Positions 27,248-35,673 of a DNA stretch of 64,000 nt are shown one piece after another. Source of the DNA: Collinsella sp. TF06-26. GTDB lineage: Bacteria > Actinomycetota > Coriobacteriia > Coriobacteriales > Coriobacteriaceae. Position numbers and translations under genes: made by a program. Under the pieces are notes generated by a model, which searched no databases, was not told where the DNA came from, and saw only the letters and a list, made by a program, of their open reading frames with translations. Each line of letters begins with the position of its first letter. Positions within the stretch are counted from its first letter, which is position 1. The stretch spans positions 267-64,266 of the forward strand of contig NZ_NKXR01000009.1 in NCBI RefSeq assembly GCF_002232035.1. The letters are read 5' to 3'.

Positions 27248-28117
27248 TTATTGAGCAATAGCGTAAAGGTCAAACCCGCCCTGCGGCGTGCTATCGACCG
27301 TATCGGGCGCCTGTGAATTAAAACTCACCGGAACCATGCGCTTTGAGGCACGGTAACGCGTGCCGTCGGTGGCGACGGGCGGCTCATCGACCGTGAGCTC
27401 GTAGTCGCCGGGCTTGAGCTCGATGCCGTCACCTTCGGAATTGACGTATTGGTACTCGTCGATCGCTTGCCCCTTGAGCGTGCGACCCACGATATGGACG
27501 AGCATCTGGCTGTCGCCGCGCGCGGTGTCCCACGTCGCGCCGTCCTTGACTTCGACCGATACATGCACCGAGCGCGTGCGGCTGAGCGATTGTTCGACGG
27601 ACATCTCGACCTTGGCGGCGTCTTTTCGTTGTTGTTCAACATGGCTCCAGACGTTTCCAATTACCGAGCATGCGATAACGCCGGCCATGAAGGCGATGAG
27701 GATGGGGCCGAGCGGAGAGCGACGGCCCGCGTCCTCCTCGCGAGCCAGGTCGGGGCGACGTGTGGGCGCGGGTGCCTGGGCACCCTGCGCGGGCACGTCG
27801 AGTATGCTGAAGGATGCCGTGCTGCCGGGGTCGATGTTATGGCGCGGCTGTGGGGTCTTTGCCGGCGAGATCGACATATCAGCCGGCTCGCCGAGCGTGG
27901 CCGTGGCATCGGCCTTCGCCTCGTCGGCCTCGGCCTGGGCCCAGGCCTGTTCAAAGGTCAGGGACTCGGCGGCATCGGAGGCGGCGTCAGGCTCGACAGC
28001 GGTATCGTTGCCGGTCTCGTCCTCGTCGCTCGACATGTCACACGGCGCGGGCTCGTCCCACTCTTCGTCCGGAGCCTCGCCCTCGCTATACCACCATTCA
28101 AAGTTATCGATATCCAT
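27248..28117 (-). CDS. Uncharacterised single-pass membrane protein
   Basis: I do not recognise the family. The first 130 residues are acidic and disordered-looking (for example MSSDEDETGNDTAVEPDAASDAAES), then one membrane helix (LGPILIAFMAGVIACSVIGNVW, about 136-157). The last 130 residues form a folded extracytoplasmic domain with beta-like pattern (SVHVSVEVKDGATWDTARGDSQMLVHIVGRTLKGQAIDEYQYV, then IELKPGDYELTVDEPPVA). That segment resembles small surface-lipoprotein domains in general but no specific function follows. The gene stands alone. Confidence 0.7.
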   Translation of the reverse strand: MDIDNFEWWYSEGEAPDEEWDEPAPCDMSSDEDETGNDTAVEPDAASDAAESLTFEQAWAQAEADEAKADATATLGEPADMSISPAKTPQPRHNIDPGSTASFSILDVPAQGAQAPAPTRRPDLAREEDAGRRSPLGPILIAFMAGVIACSVIGNVWSHVEQQRKDAAKVEMSVEQSLSRTRSVHVSVEVKDGATWDTARGDSQMLVHIVGRTLKGQAIDEYQYVNSEGDGIELKPGDYELTVDEPPVATDGTRYRASKRMVPVSFNSQAPDTVDSTPQGGFDLYAIAQ

Positions 28118-28193
28118 ACGGGGCGCCCCTTAGGCCTCGCAAATAAAACACTTGCTAGCCTTATACCCCCAGATGGCACGGCGGCTCGCATGG

Positions 28194-28226
28194 AATGTGA
28201 CAAAGGGACTATCCCTTTGTCACATT
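28194..28226. repeat. ACAAAGGGA palindrome, after the first DUF4143 ATPase
   Basis: Perfect 15-bp arms (28194-28208 and 28212-28226), reading AATGTGACAAAGGGA on the left, with centre CTA. It lies 6 bp after the ATPase stop codon at 28233. Confidence 0.88.
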
Positions 28227-28232
28227 TTGCGT

Positions 28233-29549
28233 TTAGCCGTGGGCGATCTTGTTTCTCAGCAAGAAGTCGACCGCCCCTACGATTCTGATGCCGTCGATGT
28301 CTGTTGGATGCTCACCATCCCTGACGATCAGGATCTTCTCGTACGAATCAGGGATTTTTCCCAGCGTGTTTAGTTTGAGCGGTCGCAGCTCGCGCTCTCT
28401 GGTCGCCTCGGCATCGATCCGTTCGGTAACCTGGATATATTTACGGTCCGATCCCTCGCCGATTGCGACAAAGTCGATTTCCCCCGCGCGCAGATGGCCG
28501 CAAAACACTTCGTATCCTTCAAAGACAAGCTGGTTGTAGATAACGTTCTCGAGCATCCTTCCGCTATCGCTGCCTCTATATCCGTCAAGATAGCTGCGGA
28601 TTCCCGTATCGGCTATGTAATATTTACCGCCTGTCTTGAGAAGCTCCCGCCCCTTGACGTCATACCTTTTTACCTTGGTAAACAGGTACGTCTCTTCCAG
28701 AGCGTCAATATACGCCGACACCGTCAGTGCGTTGGTCTTACCGCCCGATGATTCGTTGAGCGTCCCTACGATTTTGTTGACCGAGGTTTGATTGGAGATG
28801 TTGTCTGCCAGATACGCACAGAGCCGCTCGAGAACGTCGCGCTTGGTGATAGCTCCGCGACCTCTACGCGTCGCGCGCAATAGGATATCGCGCGCGACAA
28901 TCGTCTGATAGAGGCTGCGGATGTAGTCGCGGCACGGTTCGCGTCTCGGCTCGTCATGAGCCAGAAACGGCATGCCGCCATAGGTTATGTACTGCTCGAG
29001 CACGGTGTTTGAATTAAGGCGATCGCCCGTCTTGGAAACGAGCTCGGCCCTCTCGCCGAGCCCTTCGGCGACGACCGCATCAATCGAGCGAAAATCAAGA
29101 TACTCGCCAAACGTGAGCGGCTGCATCTTGACCTCGATATACCGGCCCGAGATAAGCGTTGCAAGCTCGCTCGATAGCAAAAAGGCATTGGAGCCCGTGA
29201 CATAGATATCGCACGGCAAATCAATTCGAAGCGAGTTAACCGCCTTTTCCCAGCCCTCGACATTCTGGAGCTCGTCAAAGAATAGATAGGGGCGATCGAC
29301 ACCGTCAACGCGCTCCCGAACCATGCGATAAAACGTCAGGTAATCTGTAATCCCCGCATACTCTAGAGATTCCATCTTAAAGGTCAGCAAACGCTCGGCC
29401 GGCACCCCCTGTTGCGCCAGGTGCTCCCTCATCATGTCCAATAACGTGGATTTGCCGCAACGGCGTATACCCGTCACGATTTTGATGAGGTCGGTATCCT
29501 GAAAAGCAATGAGTCGATCGAGATAGCGGCTTCGGCGAACGATGTTCAT
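28233..29549 (-). CDS. ATPase of the AAA_14/DUF4143 family
   Basis: A 438-residue P-loop ATPase of a family common in gut bacteria whose role is unknown. Walker A is GIRRCGKST and Walker B is YLFFDELQN, followed by the sensor-like VTGSNAFLLSSELATLISGRY. The C-terminal DUF4143 part is nuclease-like (GYRGSDSGRMLENVIYNQLVFEGYEVFCG, then IDFVAIGEGSDRKYIQVTERI). The gene is headed by two palindromes at 29583-29615 and 29624-29654 and followed by a palindromic repeat. A second family member is at 50396 and a remnant at 59330. Confidence 0.85.
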   Translation of the reverse strand: MNIVRRSRYLDRLIAFQDTDLIKIVTGIRRCGKSTLLDMMREHLAQQGVPAERLLTFKMESLEYAGITDYLTFYRMVRERVDGVDRPYLFFDELQNVEGWEKAVNSLRIDLPCDIYVTGSNAFLLSSELATLISGRYIEVKMQPLTFGEYLDFRSIDAVVAEGLGERAELVSKTGDRLNSNTVLEQYITYGGMPFLAHDEPRREPCRDYIRSLYQTIVARDILLRATRRGRGAITKRDVLERLCAYLADNISNQTSVNKIVGTLNESSGGKTNALTVSAYIDALEETYLFTKVKRYDVKGRELLKTGGKYYIADTGIRSYLDGYRGSDSGRMLENVIYNQLVFEGYEVFCGHLRAGEIDFVAIGEGSDRKYIQVTERIDAEATRERELRPLKLNTLGKIPDSYEKILIVRDGEHPTDIDGIRIVGAVDFLLRNKIAHG

Positions 29550-29582
29550 AGAGTCTCCCTAGCGCCCGTCCAGACATGAAAA

Positions 29583-29615
29583 CTTATAAACTTGCATTAT
29601 TTGCAAGTTTATAAG
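29583..29615. promoter_or_regulatory. TGCA-centred palindrome 1 ahead of the DUF4143 ATPase
   Basis: An inverted repeat with arm CTTATAAACTTGCA and its complement around a short centre. It is 33 bp long and lies about 35 bp upstream of the ATPase start. A sister palindrome follows 41 bp away. Confidence 0.65.
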
Positions 29616-29623
29616 ATGCCACC

Positions 29624-29654
29624 TTAGAAACTTGCAGATTTTGCATGTTTCTAA
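29624..29654. promoter_or_regulatory. TGCA-centred palindrome 2 ahead of the DUF4143 ATPase
   Basis: Arms TTAGAAACTTGCA and TGCATGTTTCTAA with a 5-nt centre. It has the same plan as palindrome 1 (outer A+T arms, inner AAACTTGCA) but different outer bases that still pair, which suggests selection for symmetry. The MerR gene ends next to it at 29693. Confidence 0.65.
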
Positions 29655-29668
29655 GAAATGGACGTGGC

Positions 29669-29697
29669 TGTGACAAAGGGACTGTCCCTTTGTCACA
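29669..29697. repeat. ACAAAGGGA palindrome overlapping the MerR gene stop
   Basis: Arms TGTGACAAAGGGA and TCCCTTTGTCACA around CTG. The stop codon TGA of the MerR-type gene (29693-29695) and most of the preceding Met codon are inside the right arm. Confidence 0.88.
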
Positions 29698-30562
29698 TTG
29701 CGAGGGTGACGGGGATTTGGATGCAGCAGAAGTCCTCTTGGTGGGACTCGTCGTAGCTCGTGGTATCGAGGTAGCAAAAGTCGAAGGCGTTGCCAATGGG
29801 CAGGAGCGCGTGCTTGTCCATGCAGGCAACGATGGCGCGGATGCCCTCAGGCTCGTACGGCATACCCCAGCGGCTCATGCACAGATACGTGCCTGCGGGC
29901 AGCACCTCGATGCCAATCTCTGCCAGCTCGGCGGGATCGCTCGGCAGCAGCTCCTCGGCACCGCGCGGCAGCACGGCAAAGGAGCCGGCGCCGGCAATAG
30001 GGTCGTCGGAATGCAGCGCCTCGCGACGCAGCATGGCGCCCCAGCCGCGCATGGGGCGCGTGCCCGTCAACGTACGCATGCGCAGAATCGCCCGCATGAG
30101 CGTGGGGTGAAGCATCGAGCGGCCGCGCTCGATATCGCCCGGAAACTCCTCAAAGACCACGTAGCGGCGCTCAAACTGTTTGAGCTCCGGCTTGCCCTCG
30201 CGCTCGCGCCAGTAAACCGCCTCGTCGTAAAAGCTCAGACGCTCCTGCACACTCGCGCGCTCGGCTTTGAGCCCGGCGATCTGTTCATCGAGCGCCTGCA
30301 CCCGCGAGCGCAGGTGATCGGTCATCTCGCCAATGTCGAACGTCGAGGTCAGGCGGTCAATCTCGTCGAGTTCGAGCCCCAGGTCGCGCAGCATGCAGAT
30401 CAGACGCATGAGCGGGATCTGCGTGGGCGAATAGAAACGGTAGCCTTTTTCGTTAACCACGGCGGGCTTAAACAGGCCGATCTTGTCGTAGTAGATGAGC
30501 GTTTGGCGCGAAACGTTAAACAAGCTCGCCATCTCGCTAATCGCATACATGCCCGTCTGCAT
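29693..30562 (-). CDS. MerR-family transcriptional regulator with effector domain
   Basis: A one-component regulator. The N-terminal MerR winged helix is clear (YAISEMASLFNVSRQTLIYYDKIGLFKPAVVNEKGYRFYS), followed by a dimerising coiled coil (LRSRVQALDEQIAGLKAERASVQERL) and a GyrI/BmrR-like ligand domain of about 160 residues (YVVFEEFPG, then GTYLCMSRWGMPYEPEGIRAIV). No cysteine set for metals is seen near the coiled coil, so an organic ligand is likely. ATG 30562 has GGGAGG six bases upstream. The protein ends LAM with the stop supplied by the palindromic repeat. It lies directly downstream of ubiX. Confidence 0.88.
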   Translation of the reverse strand: MQTGMYAISEMASLFNVSRQTLIYYDKIGLFKPAVVNEKGYRFYSPTQIPLMRLICMLRDLGLELDEIDRLTSTFDIGEMTDHLRSRVQALDEQIAGLKAERASVQERLSFYDEAVYWREREGKPELKQFERRYVVFEEFPGDIERGRSMLHPTLMRAILRMRTLTGTRPMRGWGAMLRREALHSDDPIAGAGSFAVLPRGAEELLPSDPAELAEIGIEVLPAGTYLCMSRWGMPYEPEGIRAIVACMDKHALLPIGNAFDFCYLDTTSYDESHQEDFCCIQIPVTLAM

Positions 30563-30642
30563 AGATCCTCCCGACACACCAAAGCCCGCCGCCCACAGGG
30601 GCAGCGGGCTTAAACACTATTCGTATCCTACCCTAAAGACGC

Positions 30643-31221
30643 CTATGACCAGCGCTTATAGTTTGCACATGGCACGCCGACGGCCTCGAGCGCCTTGGCG
30701 GCGATGTGATGCACCGCGTCATCGAGCGTGGCGGGGCCGTTGTAAAACGTGAGCATAGGCGGCATGAGCATGATGCCGGGCACGCGCGCCAGGCGCGCCA
30801 TGTTATCGACGTGAATGGCGCTGAAGGGCGTCTCGCGCACCATGAGCACCAGGCGGCGCTGCTCTTTCATCTGCACGTCGGCCGCGCGCAGCAGCAGGTT
30901 TTCGCTGTAGCCGCTCGCGATGCCGGCGAGGGTCTTCATGGAGCAGGGCGCCACGATCATGCCGTCGACCGGATAGGTTCCGCTTGCGATGGCGGCGCCG
31001 ATGTTTTTGTTGTCGTAGACCACATCGGCATAGCACGCAAACTCGTCGAGCGTCATGCCGAGCTCCTGCTCGATGGTGATCTCTCCCCCGCGTGTGACGA
31101 CAAGCGCCGACTCGGCGCCAGCCTGACGCAGGCATTTGAGACACTCAAGACCCAGCGCGGCACCGCTGGCGCCAGACACGCCAACAACAATGCGACGGGG
31201 ACGGACAGAAGGCTCAGGCAT
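30643..31221 (-). CDS. ubiX: Flavin prenyltransferase UbiX
   Basis: UbiX joins the dimethylallyl group of dimethylallyl phosphate to FMN and forms prenyl-FMN, the cofactor of UbiD decarboxylases. The 192-residue flavoprotein has VVGVSGASGAALGLECL, the active-site APCSMKTLAGIASGYSENLLLRAADV and the C-terminal RLVLMVRETPFSAIHVDNMARL with MLMPPMLTFYNGP. It is downstream of ubiD on the same strand, separated by structured repeat copy 3. The genus does not need it for ubiquinone, so it presumably serves the neighbouring UbiD. Confidence 0.93.
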   Translation of the reverse strand: MPEPSVRPRRIVVGVSGASGAALGLECLKCLRQAGAESALVVTRGGEITIEQELGMTLDEFACYADVVYDNKNIGAAIASGTYPVDGMIVAPCSMKTLAGIASGYSENLLLRAADVQMKEQRRLVLMVRETPFSAIHVDNMARLARVPGIMLMPPMLTFYNGPATLDDAVHHIAAKALEAVGVPCANYKRWS

Positions 31222-31266
31222 GACAACTCCTTGACTACTTGGTAGGGCTTACCAGCAACAACAAAA

Positions 31267-31434
31267 TGGCGGCTATAGGTCGGGCAATGTCAGCGAGCGC
31301 GCGCCTGGCGAGACAAGGTGCCCCGAAACAAGAAGGCATAGGGCTTATGCCCATGCCTTCGCAGCTGAGGGGCAGATTGTCCGCCAGGCGCGGGCGCAGC
31401 GTCGACCGGTGCGGCGTTTGTTAAAACGCCGCAA
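31267..31434 (-). ncRNA. 168-bp structured repeat, copy 3 (candidate structured RNA)
   Basis: The third full copy, again 168 bp, placed between ubiD and ubiX. Here P1 (31411-31432, GCGGCGTTT arms) is entered by the ubiD reading frame, and the ubiD stop codon TAA is in its loop. P2 has an entirely different sequence from copies 1 and 2 (CGCGCCTGGCG with CGCCAGGCGCG) yet pairs fully. P3 is TGCCCC with GGGGCA, and P4 is GAAGGCAT...ATGCCTTC. GACGCTGC, ACCTTG and GACATTGCC are kept. Confidence 0.72.
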
Positions 31435-32911
31435 TCTCCCTAGCCCATTTGTCCTTGTCGATTTCCATGAACTGCGAGCGGATGAAGTTCTTCTTAAGGT
31501 TGAACGGGACCGTGCAGTCGAAGATGGCCTTGCAGGCGATGCCGTGCTCGCGGATCGTGGGATCGAACGCGGGATCGTTGGACGGGTCGAGCACGTGGCA
31601 GTGGCAGCCGGGAATGGTGATGAGGTCCACGTCGGCCTGGAAGCGCGTGGTCATGGCCCACATCACGTCGCTCATGTCGAAGATGTCGACATCCTCGTCG
31701 ACCAGGATCACGTGCTTGAGCTCGGAGAACGCCGAGAAGGCGAGCATGGCGGCGTTGCGCTGGCGGCCCTCGTCATTTTTGCTCGACTTCTTGAACTGCA
31801 TGATAGCAACGAACTTGCCGCCGCCGCAGGGAGCGGCGTGGACGTTGAGCAGGCGGCCCGGGATAGCGGTCTCGACCATCTTGTAGATGGAAGCCTCGGT
31901 GGGGATACCGGCCATGGAAACGTGCTCGTGCGAAGGTCCGATGCAGCTCTCCATAATGGGGTTGACGCGCGTGGTGACGGCGGTGATCTTGATCACCGGG
32001 CATACCTTGGCGCCGCCGGTGTAGCCGGGGAACTCGGGCATGGCGTAGCCGTGGCCGTTGACGTCCTCGTTGATGGTCTCGTCGTGCATGAGGTAGCCCT
32101 CGAGCACGTACTCGGCATTGGCAATGCACTTTTGCGGAACGGTGACGCAGTCGGCAAGCTCGACAGCGTGGCCGCGCAGGGCGCCGGCGATCTGCAGCTC
32201 GTTAAAGCCGAGCGGCGTGGTGGGAGCCTCGAAGCCGCAGCACATGTACACGGCGGGGTCCAGGCCGATGGAGATGGAAATGGGCATGTCCTCGCCGCGC
32301 TGGCAGTACTCGTCAAAGAAAGCGCCAAGGTGACGGCTGCCCGGGGTGATCCACATGGCGAGCTTGTCCTTGTCGACGCAGGAGAAGCGGTGGATGGTCA
32401 CGTCGGACTGAGAGCCGTCGGGGCTCGTGCCATAGGCGAGACCCATGGTGATGTAGGGGCCGCCGTCGACGGGCGTGTTGGTGGGAGCGGGGACGATCCT
32501 GCGCAGGTCAAAGCCCTCGTCGTTCGCCTTGTACACAACCTCCTGGCAGTCGATGTGCGCGCCCTCGGCGATCTGCTTGGGCGCGATCAGGTTCTCGAAG
32601 CGCTTGCCGATCTCGAGGCCCAGGTGCTCCTCGTCCAGGTCGAGCAGGGCGGCAACGCGCTTGCGGCTGGCAAGCATGCCGATGCAGACCTTGGCATCGT
32701 CAAAGCCCTTGACGTTGTTGAAGACCATCGCCGGACCCTCTTTGGTCGGACGCATAACGGTACCGCCGGCACCGACGTGGCGATAGACGCCCGAGACCTC
32801 GGCGTCCGGGTCGACCTGGGTGTCGGTCTCGAGCAGCTGGCCCGGCATCTCGCGCAAAAAGTCGAGTGCGGAGCGCAGGTCGTGGATCTGGGAAGCATCG
32901 GTAGTGGACAT
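31421..32911 (-). CDS. UbiD family prenyl-FMN-dependent decarboxylase
   Basis: A 496-residue UbiD-type (de)carboxylase that acts on aromatic or alpha,beta-unsaturated acids by cycloaddition with prenyl-FMN. The family is seen in DLRSALDFLREMPGQLLETDTQVDP, the cofactor/metal region DVTIHRF and SRHLGAFFDEYCQRGEDMPISISIGLDP, the conserved PTEASIYKMVETAIPGRLLNVH and the late DVDIFDMSDVMWAMTTRFQADVDLITIPG. ATG 32911 follows AAAGGAG; the long open frame further upstream is a G+C artefact. The last codons (Ile-Ala-Ala-Phe-stop) are within the hairpin of repeat copy 3. The neighbouring DASS carrier may import its substrate, which I cannot name. Confidence 0.9.
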   Translation of the reverse strand: MSTTDASQIHDLRSALDFLREMPGQLLETDTQVDPDAEVSGVYRHVGAGGTVMRPTKEGPAMVFNNVKGFDDAKVCIGMLASRKRVAALLDLDEEHLGLEIGKRFENLIAPKQIAEGAHIDCQEVVYKANDEGFDLRRIVPAPTNTPVDGGPYITMGLAYGTSPDGSQSDVTIHRFSCVDKDKLAMWITPGSRHLGAFFDEYCQRGEDMPISISIGLDPAVYMCCGFEAPTTPLGFNELQIAGALRGHAVELADCVTVPQKCIANAEYVLEGYLMHDETINEDVNGHGYAMPEFPGYTGGAKVCPVIKITAVTTRVNPIMESCIGPSHEHVSMAGIPTEASIYKMVETAIPGRLLNVHAAPCGGGKFVAIMQFKKSSKNDEGRQRNAAMLAFSAFSELKHVILVDEDVDIFDMSDVMWAMTTRFQADVDLITIPGCHCHVLDPSNDPAFDPTIREHGIACKAIFDCTVPFNLKKNFIRSQFMEIDKDKWAREIAAF

Positions 32912-33054
32912 AGCGTGCTCCTTTCGGGAGAGTGCCCGGCGACGGGAGTGCCGCCGGGCTGGGTAACGTAGTGGGGCCGCAGCGCTTATAGATTGAGCGC
33001 TTGGCAACTCGCGGTTCAAGCACTCGGCTGTTTGCAGCCCAAGCGCTCGGCCGC

Positions 33055-34512
33055 TTACATCAGGCCAAAGAGATGGAACCAGGCGGCCTCGACCAGCACG
33101 ACGATAAAGACGACCGCGGTGAGGGGAATACCCATGCGCATGGCCTCTTTGGAGGTGTAGCCGCCGGCGTCCTTGCCCTCGCCGATAAGGATCGGCAGGT
33201 TGTGGAACGGCAGGATGTAGTGGATGTTGATGGACGTGAAGACGATGAGCGCCACGGCAAGCGGGCTTACGCTGGAGCCGGCCGCGAAGCTGATGAACGC
33301 CGGCACGCACACACCGAGCACGGCCATGACCGAGCCCATGAACATGTGGATGATCATGGAGAGCGCGGCGACGAGCAGGGCGAACAGGAAGATGTTCTCG
33401 GGCACGGAGCTGGGAAGCACGACGTCGGCGATCCAGGCGTTCATGCCGGTGGCGCCGCCCACGGAACCCACGGCCATGGCGGCCGTCAGGAACATGAGGG
33501 ACTTGATGTCGACAGCGTTCCAGCTGGCAGGAGTGAGAACCTCGCCGATGATGGGCATGGCGAGCGCGACACCGATGGCAAGTGTCACCCAGCCGATGTA
33601 ATCGCCCGAGACGGTAAGCCACAGCGCGATGGCGATGACAAGCCACACGATGGCGCGGATCTCCTTGACGGAGAGCTTGCCGAGCGCGGCCTGCTTGGCC
33701 ACGATCTGCTCGCGATCGTAAACGAGCTCCTTGCTGGGCTTAAAGAGGAAGAGGCCCAGGAACAGGGTGCACAGCAGCGCGACCAGCATAGGCACGCTCA
33801 TGTACAGGAACCAGTCGACGAAGGACGGGCTCATGCCGCCGGCCTCGGCGCTGTACTGCGCGACGAGCGGGTTGAGTGTGGAGTCGCCCGTCAGGAAGAA
33901 CATGGAGCCCGGGGCAGCAGCGGCAAACACGAGGAAGCCGAGCTTACCCTTGTCGTCGTCACCGTAGCCGGCGGACTCGGCGATGACCGAGACGACGGCG
34001 AGGATGAGGAAGGCGCGGGGGAACGGATGCGGGATCAGCAGCGACAGCACAAAGGTGAGCGCGAAGATCGAGATGATGAGCGACTTGGCGTCGCGCACGA
34101 ACTTGAGCATAAACGCATAGGCGATGCGCTCGCCCAGGCCTGACTCCTTGACCGCGCTGGCGATGAGGTAGGCACCAATGACGAGCCACATGGTGGCTTT
34201 GGTCCACGAGCTAAACGTGGAGGCGACCGTCGCCGAGATGCTCGCGGCACCCGTGTCGTCCACGCACACCTTGAACAGAACGAGCAGCGCGCAATAGAGC
34301 AGGCCCACAAAGCCCGGCTGCGCCACGCCACACGCCCAGAACACCACCGTGGCGAGCGTCAACGCCAGACAGGTCTGACCGCCGACCGTAAGCTCGACCG
34401 TCGAGCTCAGCTCCGCCAAAGGAAGAAACTTCACCAGCAAAAAGACAACGATACCCAGCACAAAGCCAATTTCGCGCTTGGTGATCTTAAACGCCTTCTT
34501 TTCCGCTTCCAT
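33055..34512 (-). CDS. DASS (SLC13) family anion/dicarboxylate transporter
   Basis: An integral membrane carrier of the divalent anion:Na+ symporter family. About 12 hydrophobic segments fill 485 residues, including GFVLGIVVFLLVKFLPL, the SSWTKATMWLVIGAYLIASAV region, AAAAPGSMFFLTGDSTLNPLVAQYS (a likely SNT-like substrate motif as GDSTLNP) and HYILPFHNLPILIGEG. ATG 34512 has AAAGGTGGGGAG directly upstream. It is cotranscribed with or just ahead of ubiD and is a good candidate importer for the acid that UbiD decarboxylates. Confidence 0.87.
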   Translation of the reverse strand: MEAEKKAFKITKREIGFVLGIVVFLLVKFLPLAELSSTVELTVGGQTCLALTLATVVFWACGVAQPGFVGLLYCALLVLFKVCVDDTGAASISATVASTFSSWTKATMWLVIGAYLIASAVKESGLGERIAYAFMLKFVRDAKSLIISIFALTFVLSLLIPHPFPRAFLILAVVSVIAESAGYGDDDKGKLGFLVFAAAAPGSMFFLTGDSTLNPLVAQYSAEAGGMSPSFVDWFLYMSVPMLVALLCTLFLGLFLFKPSKELVYDREQIVAKQAALGKLSVKEIRAIVWLVIAIALWLTVSGDYIGWVTLAIGVALAMPIIGEVLTPASWNAVDIKSLMFLTAAMAVGSVGGATGMNAWIADVVLPSSVPENIFLFALLVAALSMIIHMFMGSVMAVLGVCVPAFISFAAGSSVSPLAVALIVFTSINIHYILPFHNLPILIGEGKDAGGYTSKEAMRMGIPLTAVVFIVVLVEAAWFHLFGLM

Positions 34513-34565
34513 CTCCCCACCTTTCTTGTTGGGGGCGCTCCGGATTCGCAACCACGTTGCCGCTT

Positions 34566-34595
34566 AAAAAGGGGCGCCCGTTATCGGACGCCCCT
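34566..34595 (-). terminator. Terminator after ptb
   Basis: On the minus strand a 10-bp stem within 34571-34594 (GGGGCGTCCG with CGGGCGCCCC) is followed by TTTTTAAG. It ends the acyltransferase-buk-ptb transcript about 180 bp after the ptb stop and separates it from the DASS-ubiD unit. Confidence 0.85.
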
Positions 34596-34770
34596 TACGT
34601 TGCGCTGTGTTGTTGCAATACAGTCAAGCGGGATTTTTTGGATGGGAAGAAAAAAATCCGCGCCATTGATTCCATTGACGAGCTGCGGCTTTCGGCCCCG
34701 GCGTTGCCCCGGAGACAAATTGAGCAACAAGGCGCGAAAACCGCACTCATCGAGAGAGGGAGAGGAACAA

Positions 34771-35670
34771 TTAGAGCGTCTTGGCGATTGCCACCAAAAT
34801 CGAGTAGTACTTATCCTCGGGCGTATCGGTTCGGCTCGTCATGACCACGGGATGAGTCGTGCCGTTGAGCGAACCGGCGCTCTTGAGCTCGGCGAAAAAC
34901 GTCAGGCTCTTGGTAAAGATGTTGCCGGACGGCAGATCGGGGACAATGAGCACGTCGCATTTACCGGCTGCCGGGTGCGTGACGCCCTTCAGGGCCGCCG
35001 CCTCCGGCGAAATGGCGTTATCAAGCGCAAAGGGACCGCCCACGCAAGCGTCGGGCCAATCCATATCGGCAATCGCGCGTGCATCGACCGTACTCGGGAT
35101 TTTGTCCTTAACGACCTCGAGGGCACTGAGCACGCCAACGTTGGGATGCTCGTAGCCCAGCAGGTGTGCCAAATCTATGGCGTTGCGGGTGATCTGAACC
35201 TTTTGGTCCAAATTGGGCGAAATGTTCACGGCGCAGTCAGAAATGACCATCATCTTGTTCTGTGCCGGCCACTCCAAAACCGTCGCCTGCGACAGCAACT
35301 TGCCCGGGGGCAGCAGGCCATCCTGCTTATCCAAGATGGCGCGCATGAAGTTCGCCGTCATCATAAGGCCCTTCATGGGAATATCGGCCTCGCCGGAGCG
35401 AACCATCGATACCGCCATCTTGCCAGCGGCGAGCTCATCGTCGCATGCGATGATCGTGTATTCGTCCGCATTCTCACCCGCGGCGCTCAGGAGCTCCTGG
35501 ATTCTGTCGACATCGCCAATGAGCGTAGCCTCGATAACGCCGCGCCGATGCGCATCGACAACGGCGGCGAGACCGTCGGGGTCCTGCGCACATGCCATGG
35601 CGATGCGCGCCTTTTTCCCCGATTCGAGCACCGCGCGCTCGATATCGTCAAACGACTTATATACCGTCAT
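34771..35670 (-). CDS. ptb: Phosphate butyryltransferase-type acyltransferase
   Basis: Converts an acyl-CoA (classically butyryl-CoA) and phosphate to acyl phosphate and CoA. The 299-residue PTA_PTB domain shows ARIAMACAQDPDGLAAVVDAHRRG, GEADIPMKGLMMTANFMRAILD, DCAVNISPNLDQKVQITRNAIDLA and the late VLIVPDLPSGNIFTKSLTFFA. It is 3 bp downstream of buk, and the pair would conserve thioester energy as ATP. Butyrate is the textbook product, but branched-chain or aromatic acyl groups are used by some homologues. Confidence 0.9.
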   Translation of the reverse strand: MTVYKSFDDIERAVLESGKKARIAMACAQDPDGLAAVVDAHRRGVIEATLIGDVDRIQELLSAAGENADEYTIIACDDELAAGKMAVSMVRSGEADIPMKGLMMTANFMRAILDKQDGLLPPGKLLSQATVLEWPAQNKMMVISDCAVNISPNLDQKVQITRNAIDLAHLLGYEHPNVGVLSALEVVKDKIPSTVDARAIADMDWPDACVGGPFALDNAISPEAAALKGVTHPAAGKCDVLIVPDLPSGNIFTKSLTFFAELKSAGSLNGTTHPVVMTSRTDTPEDKYYSILVAIAKTL

Positions 35671-35673
35671 CTC

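Noticed and set aside
32912-33646. An open 245-codon extension upstream of ubiD that overlaps the DASS carrier gene.
   Set aside because: Its composition is not protein-like, homology starts at ATG 32911, and AAAGGAG lies just upstream of that codon.
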